A stretch of 64,000 nt of DNA from Sphingomonas_O antarctica (GTDB lineage: Bacteria > Pseudomonadota > Alphaproteobacteria > Sphingomonadales > Sphingomonadaceae). Location: assembly GCF_965137005.1 (NCBI RefSeq), contig NZ_CBCRXM010000001.1, positions 124,001 to 188,000 on the forward strand. Direction: 5' to 3'. The position numbers and the translations under genes are program-made. The notes under the pieces are model-generated. The model did no database searches and had not been told where the DNA came from. It was given only the letters and a program-made list of their open reading frames with translations. Below are positions 43,911 to 52,308 of the stretch, piece after piece. The stretch's first letter is position 1. Every line of letters starts with the position of its first letter.

Positions 43911-45206
43911 TCAGACCCTCAACACGTCACGCCGCCGCAACGGACGCGCAAAGAGTTCGGCGAGGTCGCCCGCCTGATCGAAGCCGTGAATCGGCGAGAA
44001 CACCAGTTCGATCGCCCATTTGGTCGTCAGACCTTCGTTCTCCAGCGGATTGGCGAGGCCGAGGCCGCACACGGTGAGGTCGGGCTGCGTAGCGCGGACC
44101 CGGTCGAGCTGTTTGTCGACATCCTGACCTTCGCTGATCAACGTGTCTTCGGGCAACAGCGCCAGTTCCTGCTCGAGATGGCGGCGGTGCAAATAGGGCG
44201 TACCGACTTCGACCGGGATCATGCCGAGTTCGGTCGCGAGGAAACGCGCCAGCGGCACTTCGAGCTGCGAGTCGGGCAGGAAAGTGATCGTCTTGCCCTC
44301 AAGCCGGCTGCGCGAATGTTCGATCGCGCGTTTTGCCCGCTCGCGGCCCGGCGCGATGACGCTGCGAAAGTGCATTTCGTCGACACCAAAGGCGGTTGCG
44401 GCGGCGTGCAGCCAATTGGTCGTTCCCTCGGCCCCGAACGGAAATAGCGCGTCGAGCCGCTGTGCACCACGATCTTCCAGCGCGCGTGCCGTCTCGCCGA
44501 GGAACGGCTGGGCGAGCAGGAACCGCGTATTGGGGCCGACGGGCGGCATCGCAGCTGCGCGCCGTGCCGGGAGTGAATGGACCGTCGTGATCCCGAGTTC
44601 GGCAAAAATCCGCAGGAACTGGTCCTCGACGACATCGGGCAAAGCGCCGACGATCATCAGGCTGGGTGCGTCCGAAAGATCGGCGGCAAGATCGGGCACC
44701 AGTGCGGCGAGGCAGGCGTCTTCGCCTTCGGTGAACGTCGTTTCGATCCCGCTGCCCGAATAGTTCAGGATCTTGGTGCCGCCGGCATGCTTGACCGACA
44801 GCCGCGCGGCGGCGCGCGACAGATCGAGCTTGATCACTTCGGACGGGCAGGAGCCGACTAGAAACAGCAATTTGATTTCGGGCCGGCGTGCCAGCAGGCG
44901 ATCGACCACACGGTCGAGCTCCTCATTGCAATCGGCCATCCCGGCGAGGTCGCGTTCCTCGATGATCGCGGTGCCGAAACGCGGCTCGGCAAATACCATC
45001 ACGCCCGCCGCCGATTGCAGCAGGTGGGCGCAGGTGCGCGAGCCGACGACGAGGAAGAATGCGTCCTGCACCTTGCGGTGCAGCCAGATAATCCCGGTGA
45101 GGCCGCAGAACACTTCGCGCTGGCCGCGTTCGCGCAACACTTCGCGCTTGGACGAAGCCGGCGCGCAGTCGCTGCCGGTCGGCAGGGACGGGACCGCCAA
45201 CGTCAT
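43911..45206 (-). CDS. bchN: Light-independent protochlorophyllide reductase subunit BchN
   Basis: BchN (431 aa) is the NifD-like subunit of DPOR. Cysteines for the intersubunit [4Fe-4S] cluster are visible in REVFCGLTGIIWLHRK, VGSRTCAHLLQSA and FLVGSCPSEVIKLDLS. Other conserved parts are NYSGSGIETTFTEGED and PNTRFLLAQPFLGET. The ATG at 45204-45206 overlaps the bchF stop by 4 bp; the longer open frame reaching 45752 is bchF in another frame and was discarded. Confidence 0.97.
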   Translation of the reverse strand: MTLAVPSLPTGSDCAPASSKREVLRERGQREVFCGLTGIIWLHRKVQDAFFLVVGSRTCAHLLQSAAGVMVFAEPRFGTAIIEERDLAGMADCNEELDRVVDRLLARRPEIKLLFLVGSCPSEVIKLDLSRAAARLSVKHAGGTKILNYSGSGIETTFTEGEDACLAALVPDLAADLSDAPSLMIVGALPDVVEDQFLRIFAELGITTVHSLPARRAAAMPPVGPNTRFLLAQPFLGETARALEDRGAQRLDALFPFGAEGTTNWLHAAATAFGVDEMHFRSVIAPGRERAKRAIEHSRSRLEGKTITFLPDSQLEVPLARFLATELGMIPVEVGTPYLHRRHLEQELALLPEDTLISEGQDVDKQLDRVRATQPDLTVCGLGLANPLENEGLTTKWAIELVFSPIHGFDQAGDLAELFARPLRRRDVLRV

Positions 45207-45724
45207 TGCGTCACCGCCAGGGCTGAGCCCATCGAGCCTTGCAACCGCGCGGCGCGCAGCTTGAGCAGGAACTGCGTCGCGTTGATCGCGTAACTGGCGT
45301 AAGCGGCGAGCGCGAGGATCATTCGCCCGCGCTCGGTGCCGATGCCAAACGCCAAAGTGATGAGATAGGCCGTGTGCAACGCCAGCACGAGCATCGAGAA
45401 CACGTCTTCCCAGAAGAACGCTTCGGCAAACAACCATTTGCCGAAGACCACTTTTTCCCAGATCGATCCGGTGATCATGATCGCATAAAGCGCGCACGTC
45501 TTGATGACGACCGAAGCGGCGGCGACGCCCGAGCCTTCTCCGGTCACCAGATAACGCACGACCAGGACGACGCTGACCAGGAGAATCAGGAATTGAATCG
45601 GCGCCAGGATACCTTGCACCAGGGTCCAGCGGCTGGAGTCCCGGCGGCGACGTTGCTCGGGCGTGTAGAGAGGGCGAGCCGTGCCAGCCGGCATTTTCGC
45701 GAATGTGAGGTTTTTGACCTGCAT
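45203..45724 (-). CDS. bchF: 3-vinyl bacteriochlorophyllide hydratase BchF
   Basis: BchF (173 aa from the ATG) hydrates the C3 vinyl group to 1-hydroxyethyl. It shows RPLYTPEQRRRRDSSRWTLV, then several membrane helices (ILAPIQFLILLVSVVLVVRYL and others), KTCALYAIMITGSIWEKVVFGKWLF in sections, and FFWEDVFSMLVLALHTAYL, all family marks. A TTG 12 bases upstream is an alternative start. It is the first gene of the bchF-to-hemA run and diverges from ppaA. Two overlapping PpsR-like palindromes lie about 55 bp upstream. Confidence 0.94.
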   Translation of the reverse strand: MQVKNLTFAKMPAGTARPLYTPEQRRRRDSSRWTLVQGILAPIQFLILLVSVVLVVRYLVTGEGSGVAAASVVIKTCALYAIMITGSIWEKVVFGKWLFAEAFFWEDVFSMLVLALHTAYLITLAFGIGTERGRMILALAAYASYAINATQFLLKLRAARLQGSMGSALAVTQ

Positions 45725-45778
45725 CGCCTTGAACAACCCTCCGCCGTTGCATGCAGACTAGGACTGCGGATCGGCAAC

Positions 45779-45812
45779 CGTCAACCTAAATTGACGTCCA
45801 AACTATTTGACA
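45779..45812 (-). promoter_or_regulatory. Two overlapping PpsR-like palindromes before bchF
   Basis: CGTCAACCTAAATTGACG at 45779-45796 is a perfect six-base-arm palindrome (CGTCAA-N6-TTGACG). CGTCCAAACTATTTGACA at 45795-45812 reads TGTCAAATAGTTTGGACG on the minus strand. Both have the 18-bp PpsR geometry but one or two outer bases differ from TGT-N12-ACA. They share two bases and lie in the divergent bchF-ppaA spacer. Confidence 0.6.
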
Positions 45813-45939
45813 CTCGAATTCGTTCGACGCCCGTTGTCACGCGCGTTTGATAGGCATAAGCTCCGAGTCGCGGGGCATTCCAAAACTAATGGCGGCCCAG
45901 GTCAGGAGTAATCTTCGACGAGCTTGGGAGAGCCGGACA

Positions 45940-46869
45940 ATGGCATCGTCCGTACAGTTTAGTGAGAGTGGATGGCAGCGTGAAAACGGCGGAGACCGGT
46001 CGGGAGCGTCTGTGGGGTTGCGACGTCGATTTAACGGAAATTCGGAAAGCCTCGCCCAGTTTCGCGTGCGTGCGGATGTCGATTACGACCGTTCGTTGTC
46101 CAAGCTGATCCAGAGCGAGATCATTCCGCGGTTGATGGTCGCGCATGCCCCTGCGTCATCTATCCCACGGCCCGCCGAGACGGACCTCACATTCGTCGCC
46201 GCCGATGTCGAAGCGTTGGCAATGCTGGTGCTGCAAGTCGAAGCCGACGAACTTCTGACCCACATCGAAGGGCACCTTGCGCGCGGCGCCGGGATCGAAA
46301 CCGTAATGGTCGACCTGCTGGCCCCGGCGGCGCGTTTGCTCGGCGAATATTGGGAGGATGATCGCTGCGATTTCGTCGACGTGACCATGGGGTTGTGGCG
46401 GTTGCAGGAAGTGGTTCACGAAATCGCGACGCGCAGCCCGGACGGCGGGCTTGAGCCCGCGGTCGGATGCCGCGCCTTGTTCGCCTCGATGCCCGGCGAC
46501 CAGCATAGCTTCGGCGCACTCGTCGTCGATGAGGTGTTTCGCCGCGGCGGTTGGGTGACCGCGCGACTGAGCGAAGCCGATACCGATGAACTGGTCGGTC
46601 GCGTCGGTAGCGACTGGTTCGACATGATCGGATTGACGGTCAATTGCGATTACCATATCGCCCCGCTGCCTTCGCTTATTGCTGCACTGCGGTGTGGCTC
46701 GAGAAATCCTCGTGTCAGCATCATGGTCGGCGGCAGGATGTTTGGCACCGATCCCGATCTGGCGGACCAGGTTGGGGCCGATGGTACGGCCAGTGATGCG
46801 AAACTCGCCTTGATCGTGGCGGCGGATTTGGTCCGCGCACGCAAAGCGGAGGTCGTGGACTTCACTTAA
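45940..46869 (+). CDS. ppaA: PpaA/AerR antirepressor, cobalamin-binding SCHIC-type regulator
   Basis: This protein of about 309 aa is the partner of PpsR/CrtJ that relieves repression and responds to light or oxygen through a B12 cofactor. The helical part has LLAPAARLLGEYWEDDRCDF and VTMGLWRLQEVVHEIA, typical of cobalamin-binding modules. The Rossmann-like C-terminal part has FASMPGDQHSFGALVVDEVF, and the candidate cobalt-ligand histidine is in NCDYHIAPLPSLIAAL. The ATG at 45940 has a GGGAG ribosome site; ATG 45889 or TTG 45847 would lengthen it. It is 32 bp before ppsR. Confidence 0.9.
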   Translation: MASSVQFSESGWQRENGGDRSGASVGLRRRFNGNSESLAQFRVRADVDYDRSLSKLIQSEIIPRLMVAHAPASSIPRPAETDLTFVAADVEALAMLVLQVEADELLTHIEGHLARGAGIETVMVDLLAPAARLLGEYWEDDRCDFVDVTMGLWRLQEVVHEIATRSPDGGLEPAVGCRALFASMPGDQHSFGALVVDEVFRRGGWVTARLSEADTDELVGRVGSDWFDMIGLTVNCDYHIAPLPSLIAALRCGSRNPRVSIMVGGRMFGTDPDLADQVGADGTASDAKLALIVAADLVRARKAEVVDFT

Positions 46870-46901
46870 CAGTCGATAGGTTCGGACGTGGACGTCATGA
46901 G

Positions 46902-48338
46902 ATGAACAAGCCTATCGCCCCGCCCCGCATGACGGGCTTTGCGCATTCGGAAACGATGCCGGGTCCACTGTCGCCGAGCAGCGCGTCGTCCATCCTGGCG
47001 GCCGTTGGTGATGTGACGTTTATCCTCTCCCCGGCGGGAAAGATCCTCGATATTGCGGTCGCACAGGGCGAATTGGCCAGTCACGGCTTTGCCAGTTGGG
47101 TCGGCAGCGACTGGGTCGACACCGTCACGCCGGAAAGCCGCGGCAAAGTGGCCGAGATGCTGGCCGACGCCGTCAAGGACGGTGCGACACCGCGTTGGCG
47201 GCAGATCAATCACCCCGCGGCGGGCGGCGATGTGCCGGTACGTTACATGGTCATGGCACTGGACGAAGGCTCTCGACTTGTCGCCGTGGGTCGCGACATG
47301 CGTGGCGCGGCGATGATGCAGCAGCGTTTGCTCCAGACGCAGCAATCGCTCGAGCGCGATTACATTCGTCTGCGCCAGGCGGAGACCCGCTATCGTTTGC
47401 TGTTCGAGATCGCATCGGAACCGGTGCTGATCATCGATGCTGCGACGCGCCGCATTCGGGAGGCCAATCCGGCGGCGCACCATATGCTCGATGCCGATGA
47501 TGGCGCGCTGATCGGCGATCAGGCGCAGACGATCTTCGATCCGCGCGACCGCGACGCGTTCGTGGCCTATCTCGGGGCGGTCGAGGCAGCCGACGATGTC
47601 GCGCCGGTGACGCTGCGCCTGAACAATGCGCGGGGCGCAGCCGATATTTCCGCACGCCTGTTCCGGCAGGCGCGCACCGCGTTGTTGCTGGTGCGTATCA
47701 CCGCCGAACAGGACACTGTCGCCGATCACCATCGTCACGATGCGACGTTGCGCGACGTCGTCGAACGGATGCCCGATGCGTTCGTGCTCGCCGATGCCGA
47801 TCTGAACATCCTGACCGCGAATGCCGCGTTCATCGAGATTACACAGATGCCGTCGATCGACCGGATCAAGGGCGCGCGGCTGGGCAGCTGGCTCGGCCGC
47901 CCGGGCATCGACCTCGAATTAATCATCGGCCAGTTGCGCGAGCATGGCTCGGTCCGCAACGTCGCCAGCATCTTGCGCGGATCGGCGGGCACCGAGGAGG
48001 AGATCGAGGTTTCGGCGGTCGTCGCGCCGATGGGCAGCACGACCTGTTATGGCTTCACGATCCGCAATGTCGCCCGCCGATTGCGCGACGCACCGGCGTT
48101 GGTCCGCGACGCGCCGCGCTCGGTCGAACAGCTGACCGAATTGGTCGGGCGGATGTCGCTGAAGGAGATCGTCCGCGAATCGACCGACTTGATCGAACGC
48201 CTGTGCATCGAAGCGGCGCTGGAATATACGTCGGACAATCGCGCATCCGCGGCTGAAATCCTCGGGCTCAGCCGGCAAAGTCTTTACTCGAAGCTGCACC
48301 GTCACGGCCTCGGCAATCTGGTGGCTGGCGACCAGTAA
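46902..48338 (+). CDS. ppsR: Transcriptional repressor PpsR/CrtJ
   Basis: PpsR (478 aa) represses bch, crt and puf genes under oxygen and light. It has an N-terminal PAS-like region (about 30-135), a glutamine-rich helix (RLLQTQQSLERDYIRLRQAE, 142-161), two PAS domains (about 162-265 and 280-390) and a Fis-type helix-turn-helix (NRASAAEILGLSRQSLYSKL, 446-465). Only two cysteines exist, C382 and C435; C435 lies just before the HTH in ERLCIEAAL, matching the reactive cysteine of Rhodobacter. The other Rhodobacter cysteine (near 250) is missing. It follows ppaA and precedes bchG. Confidence 0.95.
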   Translation: MNKPIAPPRMTGFAHSETMPGPLSPSSASSILAAVGDVTFILSPAGKILDIAVAQGELASHGFASWVGSDWVDTVTPESRGKVAEMLADAVKDGATPRWRQINHPAAGGDVPVRYMVMALDEGSRLVAVGRDMRGAAMMQQRLLQTQQSLERDYIRLRQAETRYRLLFEIASEPVLIIDAATRRIREANPAAHHMLDADDGALIGDQAQTIFDPRDRDAFVAYLGAVEAADDVAPVTLRLNNARGAADISARLFRQARTALLLVRITAEQDTVADHHRHDATLRDVVERMPDAFVLADADLNILTANAAFIEITQMPSIDRIKGARLGSWLGRPGIDLELIIGQLREHGSVRNVASILRGSAGTEEEIEVSAVVAPMGSTTCYGFTIRNVARRLRDAPALVRDAPRSVEQLTELVGRMSLKEIVRESTDLIERLCIEAALEYTSDNRASAAEILGLSRQSLYSKLHRHGLGNLVAGDQ

Positions 48339-48342
48339 AGGG

Positions 48343-48360
48343 TGTCAATTTGGTTTGACG
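48343..48360 (+). promoter_or_regulatory. PpsR-like operator before bchG
   Basis: TGTCAATTTGGTTTGACG has the 18-bp PpsR geometry with one outer-base change (ACG for ACA) and arms TGTCAA and TTGACG. It starts five bases after the ppsR stop and lies 30 bp before the bchG ATG, suggesting a separate PpsR-controlled promoter for bchG and the genes after it. Confidence 0.6.
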
Positions 48361-48389
48361 CCCCACGGTGTGTGACCTAGCTTGAACTC

Positions 48390-49298
48390 ATGGATCGCCT
48401 GAGCGCCGCGCCGATTGTCCACCGGCCGCCTGCCGCCCGCGACGTCCTGGAATTGCTCAAGCCGATTACGTGGTTTCCGCCGATCTGGGCGTTCATGTGC
48501 GGCGTTGTTTCGTCGGGTGTCCCGATCGCCGAACGCTGGCCGTTCCTGATCGCCGGTGTGCTGCTGACTGGGCCTTTGGTGTGCGGTACCAGCCAGGCGG
48601 TGAACGACTGGTTCGATCGACACGTCGACGCGATCAACGAACCCAAGCGACCGATCCCGTCAGGGCGGATTGCCGGGCAATGGGGCTTGCGGATTGCGAT
48701 CATCGGCACAGTGCTGTCGCTTGCCGTTGCGGCCGTAACGGGCCGCTGGGTGCTCGCCGGGACCGCCGTCGGTCTCGTCTGCGCATGGGGTTACAGCGCG
48801 CCGCCATTTCGTTTCAAGGTGAGCGGCATCTGGGGCCCGGCCGTGGTCGCGCTGACCTATGAAGGCCTGACCTGGTTTACGGGGGCCAGCGTGATGGCCG
48901 GCGCTTTGCCTCCGACGCATGTCCTGATCATCCTCGCCTTGTACAGTTTCGGCGCGCACGGGATCATGACCCTTAACGATTTCAAGGCGGTCGAGGGCGA
49001 TCGTGCGACGGGACTGCGATCGCTGCCTGTCGTGCTCGGCCTCGATCGTGCGGCAAAACTGGCGTGCGTGGTGATGGCGTTGCCGCAGCTGATTGTCGTG
49101 GCGTTGCTGGCCGCCTGGGGTCATCACCTCGCCGCGGCGATCGTTGCCGGTTTCGTCCTCGGCCAATTTGCGCTGATGCCGCGACTGCTGTCCGATCCGC
49201 GCAAACACACGCCGTGGTATAATGCGACGGGCACCACGCTTTACGTGCTTGGCATGCTGGCATCGGCGTTCGGGCTGGGCGGAGTGTTGGGACTGTGA
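48390..49298 (+). CDS. bchG: Bacteriochlorophyll synthase BchG
   Basis: BchG (302 aa) attaches geranylgeranyl or phytyl diphosphate to bacteriochlorophyllide. It is a UbiA-type prenyltransferase with eight or so helices. The first aspartate-rich motif is AVNDWFDRHVDAINEP and the second is TLNDFKAVEGDRATGLRSLP; both are needed for Mg2+-diphosphate binding. SYSAPPFRFKVSG-like GYSAPPFRFKVSGIWG follows the first. The GTG of the next gene overlaps its stop (GTGA). Confidence 0.96.
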   Translation: MDRLSAAPIVHRPPAARDVLELLKPITWFPPIWAFMCGVVSSGVPIAERWPFLIAGVLLTGPLVCGTSQAVNDWFDRHVDAINEPKRPIPSGRIAGQWGLRIAIIGTVLSLAVAAVTGRWVLAGTAVGLVCAWGYSAPPFRFKVSGIWGPAVVALTYEGLTWFTGASVMAGALPPTHVLIILALYSFGAHGIMTLNDFKAVEGDRATGLRSLPVVLGLDRAAKLACVVMALPQLIVVALLAAWGHHLAAAIVAGFVLGQFALMPRLLSDPRKHTPWYNATGTTLYVLGMLASAFGLGGVLGL

Positions 49299-50641
49299 GC
49301 CGGGTGTCCGACTCAAAGCTGCCACTGGGTTGGGCCGGAATTGTCCGGCTCGGACTCGTGCAGAGCGCCATCGGCGGCATCGTGATGCTGGCAACCTCGT
49401 TGCTCAACCGGGTCATGGTCGTCGAATATGCGCTGCCCGCGGCGTTGCCGGCGGGGCTGGTCGCGTGGCATTATGCGGTACAGCTCACGCGGCCGCTTTG
49501 GGGACACGGCTCCGACCGCGGACGGCGGCGGACGCCATGGATCGTCGGCGGCATGGCCGTGCTCGCAACAGGAATGTTGCTCGCCGTGGCGGCGCTCGGT
49601 CTGCTCGCGACCCATACAGTGGCGGGCTATCCGCTCGCGATATTCGCCTTTGCGATGGTCGGCGCTGGCGTCGGCGCGGCGGGAACGTCGCTGCTTGCGC
49701 TGCTGGCGACCCGCGTCGCTCCGGAGCGACGCGCGGCGGCGGCGTCGATTACCTGGATCATGATGGTCGCCGGTATCGTCGTCACTGCAGGCTTTGCGGG
49801 TTCGCTGCTTGCCCCGTTTTCCCTGGCACGGCTGGCGGCTGTGACCGGCGGGATTGCGGGTGCCGCGTTCCTTATCGCAACGTTCGCGGTTTGGGGGATT
49901 GAGGGGCAAGTCACGGAACCAGCGATAGCCATCCCCGTCGCGGTCGGACCTGCTCCGGGCTTCGGATCGGCGTTGCGTGAGATGTGGGCCGACGATGAGG
50001 CGCGCCGGTTCACGATCTTCGTCTTGCTGTCGATGTTCGCATATTCGATGCAAGATTTGATCCTCGAGCCCTTTTCCGGGCTGTTATTCGGCTTCACGCC
50101 TGCCCAATCGACGCAATTGTCCGCGGTCCAACATGGCGGCGTTCTGGTCGGAATGATTCTGGTCGGTGTCGGCGGCGGTGCGTTCGGCGGCACGCGCCGG
50201 TGGGGCATGGGGCGCTGGATCGTCGGCGGATGTGTTGGTTCGGCTTTGGCTCTGGCAGGGTTGGCGGTCGCCGCACGTGTCGGGCCCGCCTGGCCGCTTA
50301 GTGCCAATATCGCGGTGCTTGGATTCGCCAACGGCGTGTTCGCAGTGGCCGCCATCGGCGCGATGATGGGATTGGCTGGAGCGGGAGGATCAAACGCACA
50401 GGGCGGGCGCGAAGGCATTCGCATGGGCGTGTGGGGTGCTGCGCAGGCGATCGGCTTTGGCGCGGGTGGGTTGATCGGCGCCGTCGGTCTCGATGCCGGC
50501 CGGGCGATCATCGGATCTACGCCAAAGGCCTTCACAATCGTCTTTGCGATCGAAGCGGCATTATTCCTGGCGGCGGCGATTCTGGCGATCAGCGCGGCGT
50601 CGCGCGCCGCACCACGGCCCTTGGCCAGCCTGGCGGCGTGA
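49295..50641 (+). CDS. BCH/PucC-family transporter-like protein
   Basis: This 448-aa, 12-helix protein is a paralogue of LhaA. It starts with GTG and shows IVRLGLVQSAIGGIVMLATS, LLNRVMVVEYALPA, PLWGHGSDRGRRRTPWIVGG, and GIRMGVWGAAQAIGFGAGG. In Rhodobacter the matching gene between bchG and bchP is called orf428 or bch2. A role in pigment delivery or antenna assembly is likely but unproven. Four-base overlaps link it to bchG and bchP. Confidence 0.9.
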   Translation: MSRVSDSKLPLGWAGIVRLGLVQSAIGGIVMLATSLLNRVMVVEYALPAALPAGLVAWHYAVQLTRPLWGHGSDRGRRRTPWIVGGMAVLATGMLLAVAALGLLATHTVAGYPLAIFAFAMVGAGVGAAGTSLLALLATRVAPERRAAAASITWIMMVAGIVVTAGFAGSLLAPFSLARLAAVTGGIAGAAFLIATFAVWGIEGQVTEPAIAIPVAVGPAPGFGSALREMWADDEARRFTIFVLLSMFAYSMQDLILEPFSGLLFGFTPAQSTQLSAVQHGGVLVGMILVGVGGGAFGGTRRWGMGRWIVGGCVGSALALAGLAVAARVGPAWPLSANIAVLGFANGVFAVAAIGAMMGLAGAGGSNAQGGREGIRMGVWGAAQAIGFGAGGLIGAVGLDAGRAIIGSTPKAFTIVFAIEAALFLAAAILAISAASRAAPRPLASLAA

Positions 50642-51819
50642 CAGGTCATACCTATGACAGCGTCGTCGTCGGCGGCGGACCCGCTGGCGCAACCGTCGCA
50701 ACCGAACTCGCTCGCTCCGGACGATCGGTCCTGCTCCTCGACCGCGGCGGGCGGATCAAGCCGTGCGGCGGCGCTATTCCGCCGCGCCTGATCCGCGACT
50801 TCGCTATCCCCGACGATGTTATCGTCGGTCGCGCGGTTGCGGCGCGGATGGTCGCGCCATCCCAAAGGGCGGTCGATATGCCGGTCGGCGGCTTTGTCGG
50901 CATGGTCGATCGCGAAGTGTTCGACGAATGGCTGCGCAACCGCGCCGCCGAAGCCGGGGCGGAGCGCCGCACCGGCAATTTCGAGCGGCTCGATCGCGAT
51001 CCGGATGGCTGCGCAGTCGTGGTCTATGTCGACGAACGGGGCGGGATCGAACAGCGCATTCGGGCGCGCGCTGTCGTCGGAGCAGACGGGGCGCGCTCGG
51101 GTGTTGCGCGGGCGGCACTCAAGGGTGCCGAACAGACCCCGTTCGTCTTCGCCTATCATGAGGTAATTCGCACCCCAAAGACAGATGACGCGGGCTTCGA
51201 CCGGAGCCGCGCCGACGTCTATTATCAGGCGGAACTGTCGCCCGATTTTTACGCTTGGGTGTTCCCCCACGGCGATACCGCCAGCGTCGGTGTCGGCAGC
51301 GCAAGCAAGGGGTTTGGCCTGCGTGAATCGGTTGCACGATTGCGTTTTCGCACCGGGCTTGCGGGTTGCGAAACGATCCGCAGCGAAGGTGCGCCGATCC
51401 CGTTACGGCCGCTGCGCAAATGGGACAATGGCCGCGACGTGGTCGTTACCGGCGACGCGGCCGGGGTCGTTGCGCCGGCGTCGGGGGAAGGGATTTATTA
51501 CGCGATGACGGCGGCGCGATATACCGCCAGCGCGGTCGAGGACTTCCTCGTTTCGGGCAATCCAAAGGCTCTGGCGGGCGCGCGGAAGCGATTCATGCGC
51601 GCCAATGGCACGACATTCTGGATTTTGTCCGTCATGCAGCATTTCTGGTATCACAACGACCGGCGGCGAGAGCGTTTCGTGACCATGTGCGCCGACCGCG
51701 ATGTGCAGTTATTGACGTGGCAGGCTTATATGAACAAGCGTCTGGTCATGGCTCACCCGCTCGCATATTTTCGGATCTTCCTGAAGGATATGTATCATTT
51801 GCTGCAATCGAGAGGGTGA
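50638..51819 (+). CDS. bchP: Geranylgeranyl (bacterio)chlorophyll reductase BchP
   Basis: BchP (393 aa, GTG start) reduces the geranylgeranyl tail to phytyl, using NADPH and FAD. The FAD motif is VVVGGGPAGATVATELARSG near the N-terminus, then LDRGGRIKPCGGAIPP, GADGARSGVARAAL, and the later FAD segment VVTGDAAGVVAPASGEGIYY. These are standard for the geranylgeranyl reductase family. The GTG overlaps the stop of the previous gene. The long open frame from 50431 is the previous gene in another frame. Confidence 0.96.
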   Translation: MTGHTYDSVVVGGGPAGATVATELARSGRSVLLLDRGGRIKPCGGAIPPRLIRDFAIPDDVIVGRAVAARMVAPSQRAVDMPVGGFVGMVDREVFDEWLRNRAAEAGAERRTGNFERLDRDPDGCAVVVYVDERGGIEQRIRARAVVGADGARSGVARAALKGAEQTPFVFAYHEVIRTPKTDDAGFDRSRADVYYQAELSPDFYAWVFPHGDTASVGVGSASKGFGLRESVARLRFRTGLAGCETIRSEGAPIPLRPLRKWDNGRDVVVTGDAAGVVAPASGEGIYYAMTAARYTASAVEDFLVSGNPKALAGARKRFMRANGTTFWILSVMQHFWYHNDRRRERFVTMCADRDVQLLTWQAYMNKRLVMAHPLAYFRIFLKDMYHLLQSRG

Positions 51820-51825
51820 GCGGCG

Positions 51826-52308
51826 ATGAGTCGTTCCTGGCTGGCCCCAACCATTATCGCCGCAGTCGCCGTGATCCTGGTCGCGGTGATGGGGGGGACG
51901 ATGACCGAGATCGGAACGTGGTACCGGTCATTGGTCCAACCACGCTGGGCGCCGTCGGATGAGGTTTATCCGCTCGCCTGGACGCTGATCTATGCCCTTA
52001 CCGCGCTGGCGGGGGTCGCCGGCTGGCTGACCACGCTGGATTGGCGCGAGCGCGAATGGATGATCGGGATGTTCGCGCTCAACGGCTTCCTTAATATCGT
52101 GTGGAGCCTGTTGTTCTTTCGCCTGCACCGCCCCGATTGGGCGTTGATCGAGGTCGCCGGGTTATGGCTGTCGATCGTTGCGCTCATCGTGATCTTGTGG
52201 CGGCGAACCATGTGGGGGGCGGCGTTGCTGATCCCGTATCTGTTGTGGGTGACGTTTGCCGGCTATTACAACATGGTCATCGTGCGGCTTAACGGGCCGT
52301 TCTCCTGA
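51826..52308 (+). CDS. tspO: TspO/MBR family protein, copy 2 (after bchP)
   Basis: This 160-aa, five-helix protein is a second TspO. It shows EIGTWYRSLVQPRWAPSDEV, ALNGFLNIVWSLLFFRLHRP, DWALIEVAGLWLSIVALIVI and LLIPYLLWVTFAGYYN. It differs from copy 1 at many sites (for example RSLVQPRWAP against DNLRKPKLQP), so it is not a recent duplicate. It lies six bases after bchP and is probably in the bchG-bchP transcript. A CTG that may start the next small ORF overlaps its stop. Confidence 0.93.
   Translation: MSRSWLAPTIIAAVAVILVAVMGGTMTEIGTWYRSLVQPRWAPSDEVYPLAWTLIYALTALAGVAGWLTTLDWREREWMIGMFALNGFLNIVWSLLFFRLHRPDWALIEVAGLWLSIVALIVILWRRTMWGAALLIPYLLWVTFAGYYNMVIVRLNGPFS

Noticed and set aside
46866..47738. 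A 290-codon minus-strand frame opposite ppsR
   Set aside because: It is the complement of a well-supported PpsR gene and has low-complexity His/Arg/Asp-rich sequence typical of shadows.
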